Shown piece by piece: positions 16,752 through 26,085 of a DNA stretch of 64,000 nucleotides (its first letter is position 1; the number at the start of each line of letters is the position of its first letter). The DNA is taken from positions 248,001 to 312,000 of the forward strand of contig NZ_RBII01000001.1 of NCBI RefSeq assembly GCF_003634015.1, given 5' to 3'. The position numbers were made by a program, and so were the translations under genes. The notes under the pieces are model-generated. The model did no database searches, was not told where the DNA came from, and saw nothing but the letters and a program-made list of their open reading frames with translations. Origin of the DNA: Litorimonas taeanensis. Lineage in GTDB: Bacteria > Pseudomonadota > Alphaproteobacteria > Caulobacterales > Maricaulaceae.

Positions 16752-17426
16752 TTAACCATTCATCTCTTGGATAAAGGCATCAGCCGCTGAAATAGATTGT
16801 TCCATATCCGCAATAAGGCGGGCGACATCAGATTCTAGGGTTGCCGTTTCTGTATCAATAGCGGATATCGCGCGGGCGTTTAAATTATGTTTTAAATATA
16901 AGACACGATCCTTGAAGACAGACAGAACAGGGTCCATCGAAGCGGTGGCGGCATCCATTTTATCTGCAAGGATTTCATAGCGGTCTTGTGTATCACGCAA
17001 TTGCTGCTCTGACGCTCGCCGTAATCCAGCGTCGCTATATTGGCCAAGCTCACTTTCCCATTCTTTGAAGAGGTCGCGGGCCACCTTTTTAACGGCTTCG
17101 ACGCGGGAGCGGGCTTTATCCGCTTGTGAATCCGCGCGGTCATAGGCTTTGCTCATATCATCATAGGCGTCTTCCAACGCGCCGCCATCAACAGCGACGA
17201 TAGCGCGAAAGGCTGTCAGAGCATCGACAAATTCTTCTTTGGCATCGGCTTGTGATTCTGCGGCAGAGGCAACGCGGTCGACCAGAATGTCACGTTTTTC
17301 AATCCCAAAGCGTTCTTGGATGTTATAGGCCGCCGTTGCGCAGCCAGTGGTCATTGTAGGCAGTATGCATAAAGCAACGCAGCCCATAAGAGTTCGGCTT
17401 ATAGTTTTGAAAGTGTGGGTCATCAT
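16752..17426 (-). CDS. DUF2959 family lipoprotein
   Basis: The 224-residue product has a lipoprotein signal ending in TMTTGCAT, then the DUF2959 block YNIQERFGIEKRDILVDRVA and a long, highly charged helical region that should form a coiled coil. Members are widespread envelope proteins without a known function. Two consecutive ATG codons exist. I take the first. About 90 bases separate it from the DUF2946-like gene downstream. Confidence 0.85.
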   Translation of the reverse strand: MMTHTFKTISRTLMGCVALCILPTMTTGCATAAYNIQERFGIEKRDILVDRVASAAESQADAKEEFVDALTAFRAIVAVDGGALEDAYDDMSKAYDRADSQADKARSRVEAVKKVARDLFKEWESELGQYSDAGLRRASEQQLRDTQDRYEILADKMDAATASMDPVLSVFKDRVLYLKHNLNARAISAIDTETATLESDVARLIADMEQSISAADAFIQEMNG

Positions 17427-17502
17427 CGTCTCTGCATATCGCGTTTGAGTCTAAAGTCAGAGGTAATTTACAGGAATAATCACGGCAGACTAGTGGGAAA
17501 TA

Positions 17503-18522
17503 TTAGCTGCGCTTTTTCAATATTTTGATGATTCTGTCATAGATGATTTTGGTCAGAATTATCGTGTCATCGCCTGTTGTATTTACGAATTGGATGACGA
17601 CAGTGTCGATGTCTTTAAAATAGTGAGCGCGGCTGGAATGGCCCAGTACCCAACCCGTATGTTCATATTCATATAAAGATGAATAAAGGGCCTGTTCTGT
17701 ATCCGTGAAAAGAGTGCCATCATTCAGCGCCCTAAGGAAAATACCGACATCTTGCGCTGTTGCTACATAGCCTTGTTCAAGCGTTTTGAAATCTGTCTCA
17801 TGCCCAATGTGGTATCCACTCATGAGGCGGTCTAAATCCACATCATTGACTGAGAAAAATGTCTGAGTGAGGTTTAGCGGGTCTAATATTTGAGCTTGAA
17901 TATACTGCGTGTGGTCATAGCCCAAAACGCTGTCCATTATCTTGCCCAATAAAAGATAGTTCGTATTGGAATAGCGATAGTCACTATCAGGTTTGAAATC
18001 CGCGGGGGAATCCAAGACCATGTCTAAGGCATCAAGAGACTGCGTAGCCCAATCAAAATCTTTGTGATCGGTAAAATTGGGAATGCCGCTACGGTGCTGC
18101 ACAAGCATGCGCAAGGTGATTTCATCGGCATAGGCAATACGCGCCGCTAAATCAGGTAAGTAATGGGCGAGGGTCTCATCAAGTGCTAACTCACCGCTTG
18201 CGACGAGTTTCGCCGTGGCCGAGGCTTTATATAATTTACCAATACTGGCGATTTTAAACAAAGCATTGGGAGATGCGGGGCGCAGAGCCTCTCTATCATG
18301 CCAGCCACTGGCATAAAGCTCTGGGGCATTTTCGGCTTTTTGAATATAAACGATGATACCGTCTATGCCTTGGTCAACGGCATCGTCTACTTGTTCTTGA
18401 ACCGTTGCGGGAAGAGGGGAGAGAGAATACAGGGCCTCTTGCCACGGGGAGAATATCAAAATGGCGCTTATCGTTACGATAGCGGCGGTTAGTCTTAATA
18501 TGAATGTGACTTTCTTTTTCAT
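17503..18522 (-). CDS. Serine hydrolase, class C beta-lactamase-like fold
   Basis: A 339-residue membrane-anchored or secreted hydrolase of the beta-lactamase/penicillin-binding superfamily. An N-terminal hydrophobic segment (about 7-24) is followed by the nucleophile motif SIGK at 93-96, YSN at 184-186 and, where the KTG-type third motif is expected, GHSS in WVLGHSSRAHYF. Such esterase or D-peptidase-like proteins have diverse substrates. The changed third motif argues against an ordinary beta-lactamase. It seems to be a single gene, and a terminator for the upstream trmD-rplS operon lies just before it. Confidence 0.85.
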   Translation of the reverse strand: MKKKVTFILRLTAAIVTISAILIFSPWQEALYSLSPLPATVQEQVDDAVDQGIDGIIVYIQKAENAPELYASGWHDREALRPASPNALFKIASIGKLYKASATAKLVASGELALDETLAHYLPDLAARIAYADEITLRMLVQHRSGIPNFTDHKDFDWATQSLDALDMVLDSPADFKPDSDYRYSNTNYLLLGKIMDSVLGYDHTQYIQAQILDPLNLTQTFFSVNDVDLDRLMSGYHIGHETDFKTLEQGYVATAQDVGIFLRALNDGTLFTDTEQALYSSLYEYEHTGWVLGHSSRAHYFKDIDTVVIQFVNTTGDDTIILTKIIYDRIIKILKKRS

Positions 18523-18582
18523 AACGCCCCGATTTTAAGAAGAACTTTAAAGGGCGATAGGAAAATAACAATATTCGGCTAT

Positions 18583-18613
18583 AAAAAAACCGCCCTTGGG
18601 TAAGGGCGGTTTT
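18583..18613 (-). terminator. Rho-independent terminator after rplS
   Basis: AAAACCGCCCTT and AAGGGCGGTTTT close a very small loop, with seven T on the minus strand. It ends the trmD-rplS transcript 22 bases after the rplS stop. Confidence 0.92.
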
Positions 18614-18635
18614 GAAATTCAATTTTGCGAAACGC

Positions 18636-19031
18636 TTATTTAACAGCGCGGCCTTTTGACATGCCGCGACCTGTCGTCCGCTCTTTAATACGGGCTGATT
18701 TACCACGACGCTCACGTAGGAAGTAAAGCTTGGCGCGACGCACGCGGCCACGACGTTTGACTTCGATTTCTTCGACAAGCGGAGAATAAAGTGGGAATAC
18801 GCGCTCTACGCCTTCACCATAGCTGATTTTGCGAACTGTGAAGCTCTCGTCAATACCAGCGCCAGAACGGGCAATACAAACACCTTCAAAGGCTTGCAAA
18901 CGTGTGCGCGTACCTTCGGTAATACGAACCTGAACAACCAATGTATCACCGGCAGAAAAATCAGGGATAACTTTGCCGTCAGCCAAAAGGCGTTCTGTTT
19001 CGGCTTTATTTAGTTTTTCAATCACGTTCAT
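18636..19031 (-). CDS. rplS: 50S ribosomal protein L19
   Basis: L19 lies at the 30S-50S interface. The 131 residues include the family blocks [51 protein letters not shown] and the basic [24 protein letters not shown] short extension follows the usual end. The start lies inside the end of trmD (14-base overlap), so the two are translationally coupled. Confidence 0.97.
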   Translation of the reverse strand: MNVIEKLNKAETERLLADGKVIPDFSAGDTLVVQVRITEGTRTRLQAFEGVCIARSGAGIDESFTVRKISYGEGVERVFPLYSPLVEEIEVKRRGRVRRAKLYFLRERRGKSARIKERTTGRGMSKGRAVK

Positions 19032-19755
19032 GATCGTCTCCTTTTTGGTACGCTTCCCATAAATCGGGTCGACGTGCCTTTGTAATCTCTATCTGTTTTT
19101 GATGCCGCCATTCTGCGATCTTACCGTGATCGCCGCTTAACAACACCTCCGGGATTGCCCGGTCATTCCACTCACGAGGTTTGGTATAGAGAGGGTACTC
19201 TAGCAAACCCGTTTCAAAACTCTCATCTTCTGTGCTTTCCAGCTTGCCCAGAACACCGGGAAGCAATCGAACACACGCTTCGATCATGGCTTGCGCCGCA
19301 ACCTCACCACCAGCCAAAACAAAGTCACCGATGGAAATCTCTTCCATTTGGTGGGCTTCGATTACCCGTTGGTCGAGCCCTTCAAACCGTCCGCAAAACA
19401 CAATAAGACCCGGGCCAGAGGAAAGCTCCCTAACGCGCTCTTGCGTCAATGGCTTGCCCCGGGGGGTCAAATATATAAGCGGTCGGCCATTTCGGGCCAC
19501 ACTGTTGATTGCTGCATCCGCCACATCTGGTTTTAAAACCATGCCGGGGCCGCCACCCGCAGGGGTGTCATCGACAGTGCGGTGTCTATTAGTGGAAAAT
19601 TTTCGAATGTCCACAGTCTCTAACTGCCAAATCGAGCTTTTTTCAGCACTTCCAATGATAGAAGCGCCTAAAACGCCCGGAAAAGCGTCAGGAAACAAGG
19701 TCAATGCCGTGGCTTGCCACGGTTTCGGGCCTGAATTTTCAAATTTCGGCGTCAT
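19018..19755 (-). CDS. trmD: tRNA (guanine-N1)-methyltransferase TrmD
   Basis: TrmD methylates G37 of tRNAs to prevent frameshifting. Its trefoil-knot SPOUT motifs are present: [17 protein letters not shown] near residue 57, [15 protein letters not shown], and [19 protein letters not shown]. The N-terminus ([15 protein letters not shown]) and the length of 245 are typical. It is followed by rplS as usual. The rpsP and rimM genes that normally come before trmD are absent here, and a divergent lipoprotein gene lies upstream, so the operon is split in this genome. Confidence 0.97.
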   Translation of the reverse strand: MTPKFENSGPKPWQATALTLFPDAFPGVLGASIIGSAEKSSIWQLETVDIRKFSTNRHRTVDDTPAGGGPGMVLKPDVADAAINSVARNGRPLIYLTPRGKPLTQERVRELSSGPGLIVFCGRFEGLDQRVIEAHQMEEISIGDFVLAGGEVAAQAMIEACVRLLPGVLGKLESTEDESFETGLLEYPLYTKPREWNDRAIPEVLLSGDHGKIAEWRHQKQIEITKARRPDLWEAYQKGDDHERD

Positions 19756-19859
19756 GGAGGGCGTTTACACAGTCTTTGCCAAGAAGAACAGCGCGAAACC
19801 TACAGTTCCGCAGGACTATGGTTAATACAGTGTAAAGTCTTTGCGCCGACATTGTCATT

Positions 19860-20372
19860 ATGATTCGACCTTGTTTTTATTCTGGCTTTCTAGCTTTCGG
19901 TGCTATTTTAGCCTTATCCGCCTGTGCGGGCCGTGGCGGCCCCAATATTGGGCAAGGATATAACGCCTATCCCTATCAATATACGCCTCAACCCGGGCAA
20001 GGACAGTATGTTCGTCCGGCCTATTTAAACCCTACACCCACGCCGCGTATTCCAAGAACGGATCTTTGTCAGTCCCAGCTTTATCAAGGCTTAGTCGGGC
20101 AAAATGAAGGCGCGATATATATTGCCGGTTTGCCCGGGCGCAAACGGGTTCTGAAGCCCGGTTTTCTAGAGGACTTTGACGGCACGCGAATCGAAGGTCT
20201 GGATGCCGAGCCCCCCTTTATCGAAGTCAGGGACTATCTCCCGCAACAAGTTCTCTATGCGCCGTCAATTCGAACAGTTGATGACCGCTTGCAGCTTGGC
20301 CCTGACGATGACACGCGGTTGACGATCGAGCTTGATGAAGAGGGTTATGTTCAGCAAATAAGCTGCGGCTAA
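19860..20372 (+). CDS. Lipoprotein with peptidase-inhibitor I78-like domain
   Basis: A 170-residue lipoprotein. The signal ends LALSACAG with the lipidated Cys at about 22, followed by a Tyr/Pro/Gln-rich linker. The C-terminal 80 residues resemble inhibitor family I78: a RTDLCQSQLYQGLVGQ start, a central strand region, and the ending DTRLTIELDEEGYVQQISCG, with the two Cys that would form the family disulfide. I78 domains fold like potato inhibitor I and inhibit serine peptidases. It is divergent from trmD. Confidence 0.75.
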   Translation: MIRPCFYSGFLAFGAILALSACAGRGGPNIGQGYNAYPYQYTPQPGQGQYVRPAYLNPTPTPRIPRTDLCQSQLYQGLVGQNEGAIYIAGLPGRKRVLKPGFLEDFDGTRIEGLDAEPPFIEVRDYLPQQVLYAPSIRTVDDRLQLGPDDDTRLTIELDEEGYVQQISCG

Positions 20373-20409
20373 GAGCTGGGTGAAAACTTTGGTGTGAAGG
20401 CCAAAAATC

Positions 20410-21273
20410 TTAGACCGCTTTTTTATGAACAGATAATCTGTGCGACCGTCGCCGCGATTCATTCAGATATAATTTTAAGATCGAAATTTCGGCTTCGAAG
20501 TCTTTCAAATGGGCACAGGCCCGACGGATACGTTTGCGCAGCCTAGTAGGCAGAATACAGCCATAACTCGCAATGATATATTCAGGGGAACGGCTTTGGC
20601 ACAATAATCCGAGGCACGTGCTGAATATCAAAATATCCTGAGACTTTTTCACAGATAAAAGCGGTTTTTTTGTGCCTTCTGTTAAAATATTTGGCAATTG
20701 TTCCGCCACTGATAACAGAGTGAAGCCCTGACCACTAAAAGCGGCGGTAGCTAATATACGGGCGGCTTTTTTGGCAGGGTCAATTTGGACTGGCAAATTT
20801 AACGCCATCAATCGAATTTCGGATAGGCGCATTAACATATGGGCGGCAAAAGCGCCGGGCTTTCGGCAATCTGCTTCTGAATAGGGTATGACCGGCCGGC
20901 CGAATTTATCCACCCAGAAACTATGCAGGGCTGTGGCTTTGTCGGTGGCCCTGTTGACGGGTGTGAAACTGGTTTTATGCAGGTTGGAGTTTTGGTTTTG
21001 GCTTTGAATTGGGCGGATTTGAATGGACCAATTTTCCATGCCGCATTCTTGTTTTAAGCGCGTGAATTGATCTGTCGCCCAATAGCTGAGTGAATGTGGC
21101 AGGCTGTCTTCATATAGGCTGGTATTTAAAAGCGCATAAGGGCGAAGAGGTGAGGGGACGGGCGGCGTTATCGGCGCTCCGTAATGCTGCGTAACTTTGC
21201 TCAAGACTGATATAAGATCGGTAGCTTCGACCTCTTTCAGTAAACGCTTTTTGCCAAGTCCCTCACTTAACAT
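20410..21273 (-). CDS. Hypothetical protein, no recognised family
   Basis: I cannot place this 287-residue protein. There is no signal peptide or membrane span. The first half is mixed, with a Pro-rich stretch (APITPPVPSPLRPYALL) and the pattern RKPGAFAAHMLMRLSEIRLMAL. The last third is very basic (LPTRLRKRIRRACAH, then NESRRRSHRLSVHKKAV) and could touch nucleic acid. It ends about 40 bases from the convergent I78-like gene and starts about 100 bases from the ABC-F gene on the same strand. Confidence 0.6.
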   Translation of the reverse strand: MLSEGLGKKRLLKEVEATDLISVLSKVTQHYGAPITPPVPSPLRPYALLNTSLYEDSLPHSLSYWATDQFTRLKQECGMENWSIQIRPIQSQNQNSNLHKTSFTPVNRATDKATALHSFWVDKFGRPVIPYSEADCRKPGAFAAHMLMRLSEIRLMALNLPVQIDPAKKAARILATAAFSGQGFTLLSVAEQLPNILTEGTKKPLLSVKKSQDILIFSTCLGLLCQSRSPEYIIASYGCILPTRLRKRIRRACAHLKDFEAEISILKLYLNESRRRSHRLSVHKKAV

Positions 21274-21379
21274 TCAATATCCCTTTAAAATCGTCTCACA
21301 AACTTCGCTAAGATCAGCGTCTAGGATGGGGGAACGACTCTAGGACAAGCGGAAATAGCCCGATTAAAGACCGCGAATT

Positions 21380-23272
21380 TCACGAATCTTCTAACCCGAT
21401 TTCCGTTTTGGCTATCTCATACGCTTCGAGCGCGGTTAGCCATTTGCCCTCAAGGAGTTCCACATCCTTTGATAGAGATGCTCTATCTTGCGCGAGTCGA
21501 ATAGCCATTTCTGGGTCCGTGGTAAACAAATCTTCAATAGATAACGCTTTATCTGTGGCGACAATTTTACGTTGAATTTTATCTATTTGATTTTCAAGGG
21601 CTTGGGCCTTTTTCTTCAAGGGAGCAATCTCAGCACGGGCCTCTGCGCGGCGCTTTCTGTCCAATTTTTTAATATCGCCATCACCGTCCGAAGACTTAGA
21701 GGTTTTCTTTTCTTTTTCTAATTGTAGGGCGCGGTAATCCTCTAAAGAGCCTTCATAGGTGGTGACGCGACCTTTATCGACAAGCCACAAACGGTCCACG
21801 ACCATCTCTAGTAATGAACGGTCATGAGAGATTAGCAATACCGCCCCTGAGTAATTATTGAGCGAGCGCATGAGTTCTGCTCGGCTATCAATATCCAGAT
21901 TGTTCGTCGGTTCGTCCAATACCAATAAATGCGGATTGTGAAAGCCAATCAAAGAAAAGAGCAGCCTCGCTTTTTCTCCACCAGATAAATCTCCTGCTTT
22001 GGTCTCTGATTTCTCAAACCCAAGGCCAAAAGAGGCCAGTCTGGCCCGCCTTTGCGCTTCTGTGGCCTCGGGCATTAGCTCTACGACGTGATCATAGGCG
22101 GATTTATTGGGATTGAGGGCGTCGACTTGATGTTGCGCGAAATAGCCAATTTCGAGCTTTTTATGCCGTTTAATAAAGCCTTGTTGAGCGTCTAATTGGC
22201 CCATAATCGCTTTGGCAAAGGTTGATTTCCCTTGGCCGTTTTTTCCCAATAAACCAATGCGGTCATCAGGATCTATTCTTTGGTTGAGTTGCCGTAATAT
22301 AGTGGTGTCACCATAACCGAGGCTGACATCGTCAAAGCGTATAATCGGCGGAGAGAGGCTCCGTTCGGGGCCGGGCAGATGAATAGGCGCGATTGGGTCG
22401 CTTATAATAGTGGCGACGGGCTTCATTTTTTCCAGACGCTTCATACGGCTTTGGGCTTGTTTAGCCTTTGAGGCTTGAGCTTTGTAGCGCGTGACAAAAT
22501 TCTCTAAGGCGCGGCGTTCGTCTTCTTGCTTGGCCATAAGAGACATGTTGAGACGATTTTGTTCGGCCAACTGGGCCTCAAATTGATCATAACCGCCAGT
22601 ATAGGAAAAAAGTTTTCCACCCCGCAAATGCGCAATATGGGTTACAGCTCGATTTAAAAAATCTCGGTCATGGGAGATGATAAAGGCGGTTCCTGGATAG
22701 CTCCGTACATGAGACTCCAGCCAGACTGCCCCTTCGACATCCAGATAGTTTGTCGGTTCGTCCAAAAGCAGCATATCGGGTTTTGCGAACAGCATAGCGG
22801 CGAGGGCAACCCGCATTCTCCATCCTCCAGAAAAATCTGAACAAGGCCGTAATTGATCCGCGCCATCAAACCCCAACCCTGATAAAATGGCCCCTGCGCG
22901 GGCCTCGGCGGAATAGGCCTCTATATCCGACAAGCGTGTATGAATGGCGGCGATGCGGTTGGGATCCGTTGCTGTTTCAGCCTCAGAAAGTAATGCTTTA
23001 CGTTCTTTATCAGCGGATAGCACCGTTTCTATCAAGCTTTGAGGGCCACTTGGCACTTCTTGATCGACAACGCCTAGCTTCATGTTCTTACGCAAAGAAA
23101 TAGAGCCGTCATCAAGGCTAATTTCGCCTTTAATCAAGCGAAAAAGTGTTGATTTACCTGTCCCGTTTCGGCCGACTAAACCAACCTTAGAACCTTCATT
23201 GATGGCAAGGGTAGCTTGTTGGAAGAGCGGGCGGCCTTCGATGCGGTAAGTGAGATCGTTTATATGAAGCAT
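21380..23272 (-). CDS. ABC-F family ATPase (YheS/Uup-like)
   Basis: ABC-F proteins act on the ribosome, not in transport: they have two ATPase domains and no membrane part. Domain 1 shows Walker A GLVGRNGTGKSTLF near residue 33, signature DFSGGWRMRVALA and Walker B MLLLDEPTNYLD. The linker (MAKQEDERRALENFVTRYKA) is the helical P-site tRNA interaction motif. Domain 2 has GLLGKNGQGKSTF, DLSGGEKARLLF and LLVLDEPTNNLD. A C-terminal coiled coil of about 90 residues (KKLDRKRRAEARAEIAPLKK) follows. The 630-residue length and the C-terminal arm resemble YheS or Uup. Confidence 0.93.
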   Translation of the reverse strand: MLHINDLTYRIEGRPLFQQATLAINEGSKVGLVGRNGTGKSTLFRLIKGEISLDDGSISLRKNMKLGVVDQEVPSGPQSLIETVLSADKERKALLSEAETATDPNRIAAIHTRLSDIEAYSAEARAGAILSGLGFDGADQLRPCSDFSGGWRMRVALAAMLFAKPDMLLLDEPTNYLDVEGAVWLESHVRSYPGTAFIISHDRDFLNRAVTHIAHLRGGKLFSYTGGYDQFEAQLAEQNRLNMSLMAKQEDERRALENFVTRYKAQASKAKQAQSRMKRLEKMKPVATIISDPIAPIHLPGPERSLSPPIIRFDDVSLGYGDTTILRQLNQRIDPDDRIGLLGKNGQGKSTFAKAIMGQLDAQQGFIKRHKKLEIGYFAQHQVDALNPNKSAYDHVVELMPEATEAQRRARLASFGLGFEKSETKAGDLSGGEKARLLFSLIGFHNPHLLVLDEPTNNLDIDSRAELMRSLNNYSGAVLLISHDRSLLEMVVDRLWLVDKGRVTTYEGSLEDYRALQLEKEKKTSKSSDGDGDIKKLDRKRRAEARAEIAPLKKKAQALENQIDKIQRKIVATDKALSIEDLFTTDPEMAIRLAQDRASLSKDVELLEGKWLTALEAYEIAKTEIGLEDS

Positions 23273-23379
23273 AATCAGTATAAGAGTTTTTCGTCGCTTA
23301 CAGCTAACACGGCTTTACTTACAGGCCAACGCGCATTAACGGGTGCGCCAAATTCTTTTTGTTTTAAGAGGAGCCCGAC

Positions 23380-23802
23380 ATGGCTATCCAACGTACATTT
23401 TCAATCATCAAGCCTGATGCTACAAAACGTAACATTACAGGTAAAGTAAACGCGAAGATCGAAGAAGCGGGTCTACGCATTATTGCGCAAAAGCGTATTC
23501 AGTTAACGAAAGAGCAAGCTGGCGGTTTTTACGCCGTGCATAAAGAGCGTCCTTTCTATAACGACCTTGTGTCATTCATGATGTCTGGCCCTGTTGTTGT
23601 TCAAGTCCTTGAAGGCGAAAACGCAATCGCAAAATACCGCGAAGTAATGGGTGCGACGAACCCAAGCGAAGCGGCGGCGGGTACTATCCGCGCTGAATTT
23701 GCTGAAAGCATTGATGCGAACACAGTTCACGGTTCTGATGCCCCTGAAACTGCGGCAGAAGAAATTCCATTCTTCTTCTCTGAAGACGAGATTGTTGGTT
23801 AA
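23380..23802 (+). CDS. ndk: Nucleoside diphosphate kinase
   Basis: Ndk balances nucleoside triphosphate pools by passing phosphate through a histidine. The 140-residue protein has [14 protein letters not shown] at the start, [17 protein letters not shown] and [12 protein letters not shown] with the catalytic His. It is preceded by GAGGAG and followed by a strong terminator, so it is a single-gene unit, divergent from the ABC-F gene. Confidence 0.98.
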   Translation: MAIQRTFSIIKPDATKRNITGKVNAKIEEAGLRIIAQKRIQLTKEQAGGFYAVHKERPFYNDLVSFMMSGPVVVQVLEGENAIAKYREVMGATNPSEAAAGTIRAEFAESIDANTVHGSDAPETAAEEIPFFFSEDEIVG

Positions 23803-23822
23803 TTCGACAAATTTTGACAAAT

Positions 23823-23854
23823 AAAAAGCCGGGTCAAATGACCCGGCTTTTTTT
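23823..23854. terminator. Bidirectional Rho-independent terminator after ndk
   Basis: AAAAAGCCGGGTC and GACCCGGCTTTTT pair around a loop of four, with seven T downstream. It lies 20 bases past the ndk stop and 24 bases from the stop of the convergent tadG-like gene, and suits both. Confidence 0.93.
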
Positions 23855-23877
23855 ATGCGGTTTTCAGGCTGTACTCT

Positions 23878-25326
23878 TTAATCTGAGATCCGAATAGTCT
23901 CAGCAATAATTTTTTGCCCGATATTATCAAACGCAGAGGTCAATTCCTGCGCATTTTCCGCCGGAATGAATTCTCCGCCTGTACTTGTGGCGCAGGCCTC
24001 TAGCAATTGATAAGCACGGTCTGTCGTTTCCTGAGGAATATCGACATGATAGCCATCATAAATAGCTGTCGTATTATCAAACCAATTTTCATAGATTCCA
24101 TCGCGTCTGTGATAACGTCCAGCCTCTAGACCATATCCAATTGTATACACTTTTGCACCCATATTGGCGAATTTTGTACATTCTTGTAGGGTCTTGTCAT
24201 CATATGAAGAGATAGGTGTGCATTCCTGTTCAGTTTCTTCACCCGCTGCAACGCTTACGAGGCTCCAGCTACGTCCCGGACGATAGTAAGAGTGGCTAAC
24301 TTCAGTTTTGTAGCTCCAGCTCCAATAATCAAAATAACGTCTTTGCCAGTGATTATGTGCTGGTACATCTACCGTCACACATTCTTGATCTGTGGTGTCA
24401 TTAACGCCATCCGTCATCAAGATTACGAATTTTAATGGATCATCAGCTCCATTCTCAGCTTCATGGATGGGGCCTTCATCTTCCATGTCTTTTCTGGCTT
24501 CTTTCATCGCAGCGTATGAATTTGTTCCGCCCAATTTTCTAAGCTGCATTAACTTGCTAAGATTTGACGTTGAAAGCGCGCCCCATGTTAAAGGCTCTGA
24601 CTCCAAAGACAGGTAGTCACTATTGTAAACATAGAGACCCGTACGAAGATATCGCACGCTCGTATCTTTGTCTTGGATAGCCTTCAGGTCATCCATGAAA
24701 CCTTTAGCGGCGTCTTTCAAAGAATCATTTCGCGCCATGGCCCCTGGCGTGGTTGAGCGCCATTCATTGTGATCATTGTTAGGGTTCGTATCGAGTGTGT
24801 CATCCCATGCCATTGACCCTGAACCATCCAACACCAATGCAACGCTGGCTGGGTCGGTAAATTTGGTCTCATCATATTTTACTGTGGCTTTTGAGACAAA
24901 GGGAAGGCTGGTTTTACCCATCACCTGAGAGAATGACGGTTTTGTTGCCCCTGAGACAGTCGCCACTGACTGGCGATTTACATTGTCATATTCAACTTTG
25001 ACAGTAACACCCGCAGCGCCGCCTGTGACCCAATTGGGGAATTCATAGCCGAGTTCACTGGCCGTATAGGTGCCAATGAGGCCTTCTGATTTATCTTTAG
25101 GAATTTCCCCGTCATGGTTTTTCACATAAATAGCGGCCGCTAAAGCGCTGGCATCTGCGATGGATTGAGACTTCATGTCAGCATTTGACACGACAGAATA
25201 ATCCAATGCGGAACCTACAACAGCGATCATAACAGTCATACTTACCGCTACAGCAATGGCGATTTGACCGTCTTCGTCTTTACGGTAGTTCAGTGTTGTT
25301 TTTTTTATTTTATCTATAAACTTCAT
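23878..25326 (-). CDS. TadG-like pilus-assembly protein with von Willebrand factor A domain
   Basis: A 482-residue envelope protein. The N-terminus has the TadE/TadG anchor: a charged start, then EDGQIAIAVAVSMTVMIAVV and ALDYSVVS, a single membrane span of the Flp/Tad pilus apparatus type. The rest is a VWA domain with an intact metal site: DGSGSMAWDD (about 168-177), a Thr region, and ILMTDGVNDTTD. Four Cys in the insertion (DQECVTV, TEQECTP, TLQECTKF, EACATS) could form disulfides. No other tad genes are near. A perfect CtrA box lies about 110 bases upstream, which would give cell-cycle control as for pilus genes of Caulobacter. Confidence 0.88.
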   Translation of the reverse strand: MKFIDKIKKTTLNYRKDEDGQIAIAVAVSMTVMIAVVGSALDYSVVSNADMKSQSIADASALAAAIYVKNHDGEIPKDKSEGLIGTYTASELGYEFPNWVTGGAAGVTVKVEYDNVNRQSVATVSGATKPSFSQVMGKTSLPFVSKATVKYDETKFTDPASVALVLDGSGSMAWDDTLDTNPNNDHNEWRSTTPGAMARNDSLKDAAKGFMDDLKAIQDKDTSVRYLRTGLYVYNSDYLSLESEPLTWGALSTSNLSKLMQLRKLGGTNSYAAMKEARKDMEDEGPIHEAENGADDPLKFVILMTDGVNDTTDQECVTVDVPAHNHWQRRYFDYWSWSYKTEVSHSYYRPGRSWSLVSVAAGEETEQECTPISSYDDKTLQECTKFANMGAKVYTIGYGLEAGRYHRRDGIYENWFDNTTAIYDGYHVDIPQETTDRAYQLLEACATSTGGEFIPAENAQELTSAFDNIGQKIIAETIRISD

Positions 25327-25435
25327 ATACTTTGCCCTTACCTTCTATCCATTGGCCCACCTGCCAACTTTAAAAGAGACACATTTGTGCAAGTATATTA
25401 GGCGACGCACCTTTATATGATGTTAGAGAAAAGGG

Positions 25436-25450
25436 TTAATTAGACCTTAA
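25436..25450. promoter_or_regulatory. Perfect CtrA-box match upstream of the tadG-like gene
   Basis: TTAA, seven bases, TTAA: the full consensus for the cell-cycle regulator CtrA. It is 110 bases before the start of the TadG/VWA gene. It also lies 33 bases past the purN stop and overlaps the hairpin there. Confidence 0.6.
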
Positions 25451-25470
25451 GCCAAGCATTTGGCTTTAGG
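25445..25470 (-). terminator. Possible terminator hairpin after purN
   Basis: AAGCCAA and TTGGCTT enclose four bases, and an A/A mismatch then three more pairs extend the stem. A T-rich tail is lacking (AATTAA follows), so termination is uncertain. Confidence 0.4.
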
Positions 25471-25482
25471 GTTAAGACAACA

Positions 25483-26085
25483 TTATTGCCGTGGTTGCTT
25501 TTGAAATTGCAAAGCCACAGCCTCTAATGCATCTGGGTACAGCGCCAATTCAACGGGTAAAAGTCTTTCGGCTAAGGTGTCGGCTGTGTCATGGGGCAAA
25601 ATTTCAATGGATCGTTGGTCAATGACCTCTCCGCCATCAAGTTCGGCCGTAACCCAATGCACCGAAACGCCCGCATGTGTATCACCGGCCTCTATGGCGC
25701 GTTGATGTGTGTTCAGGCCTTTATATTTTGGCAAGAGCGAAGGGTGGATATTGATAAGACGGCCGTGCCATTGACTAACAAACCAAGGCGTTAAGATCCG
25801 CATAAACCCTGCACAGCAAATGATTTCGGGATCAAGGGCAAGGAGTTGAGCGTGTAAGGCTTGCTCGAAGGCTTTGCGGTTGTCGTAAAGCTTATGGTCA
25901 ACAATGTCTGTGTTTAATCCTAGGGCCTTTGCGCGCTCTAGCCCTTTGGCATCGGGTCGGTTGGAAATGACACCAACGATTTCTGCAGGGTAATCCGTGG
26001 CTTGTGCGGCCTGTGCAATCGCGACCATATTTGAGCCGCGACCAGAAATCAGGATAGCTGTTCTGACTTTAGGAGATCGCATCAT
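25483..26085 (-). CDS. purN: Phosphoribosylglycinamide formyltransferase PurN
   Basis: PurN adds the formyl group from 10-formyl-tetrahydrofolate in step three of purine synthesis. Family blocks are [12 protein letters not shown] at the start, [15 protein letters not shown], the folate/formyl site GFMRIL..., the catalytic [19 protein letters not shown] (Asn-His) and [14 protein letters not shown] with HDT downstream. The 200-residue length is normal. It overlaps the purM stop by four bases, the usual purMN operon order. Confidence 0.97.
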   Translation of the reverse strand: MMRSPKVRTAILISGRGSNMVAIAQAAQATDYPAEIVGVISNRPDAKGLERAKALGLNTDIVDHKLYDNRKAFEQALHAQLLALDPEIICCAGFMRILTPWFVSQWHGRLINIHPSLLPKYKGLNTHQRAIEAGDTHAGVSVHWVTAELDGGEVIDQRSIEILPHDTADTLAERLLPVELALYPDALEAVALQFQKQPRQ

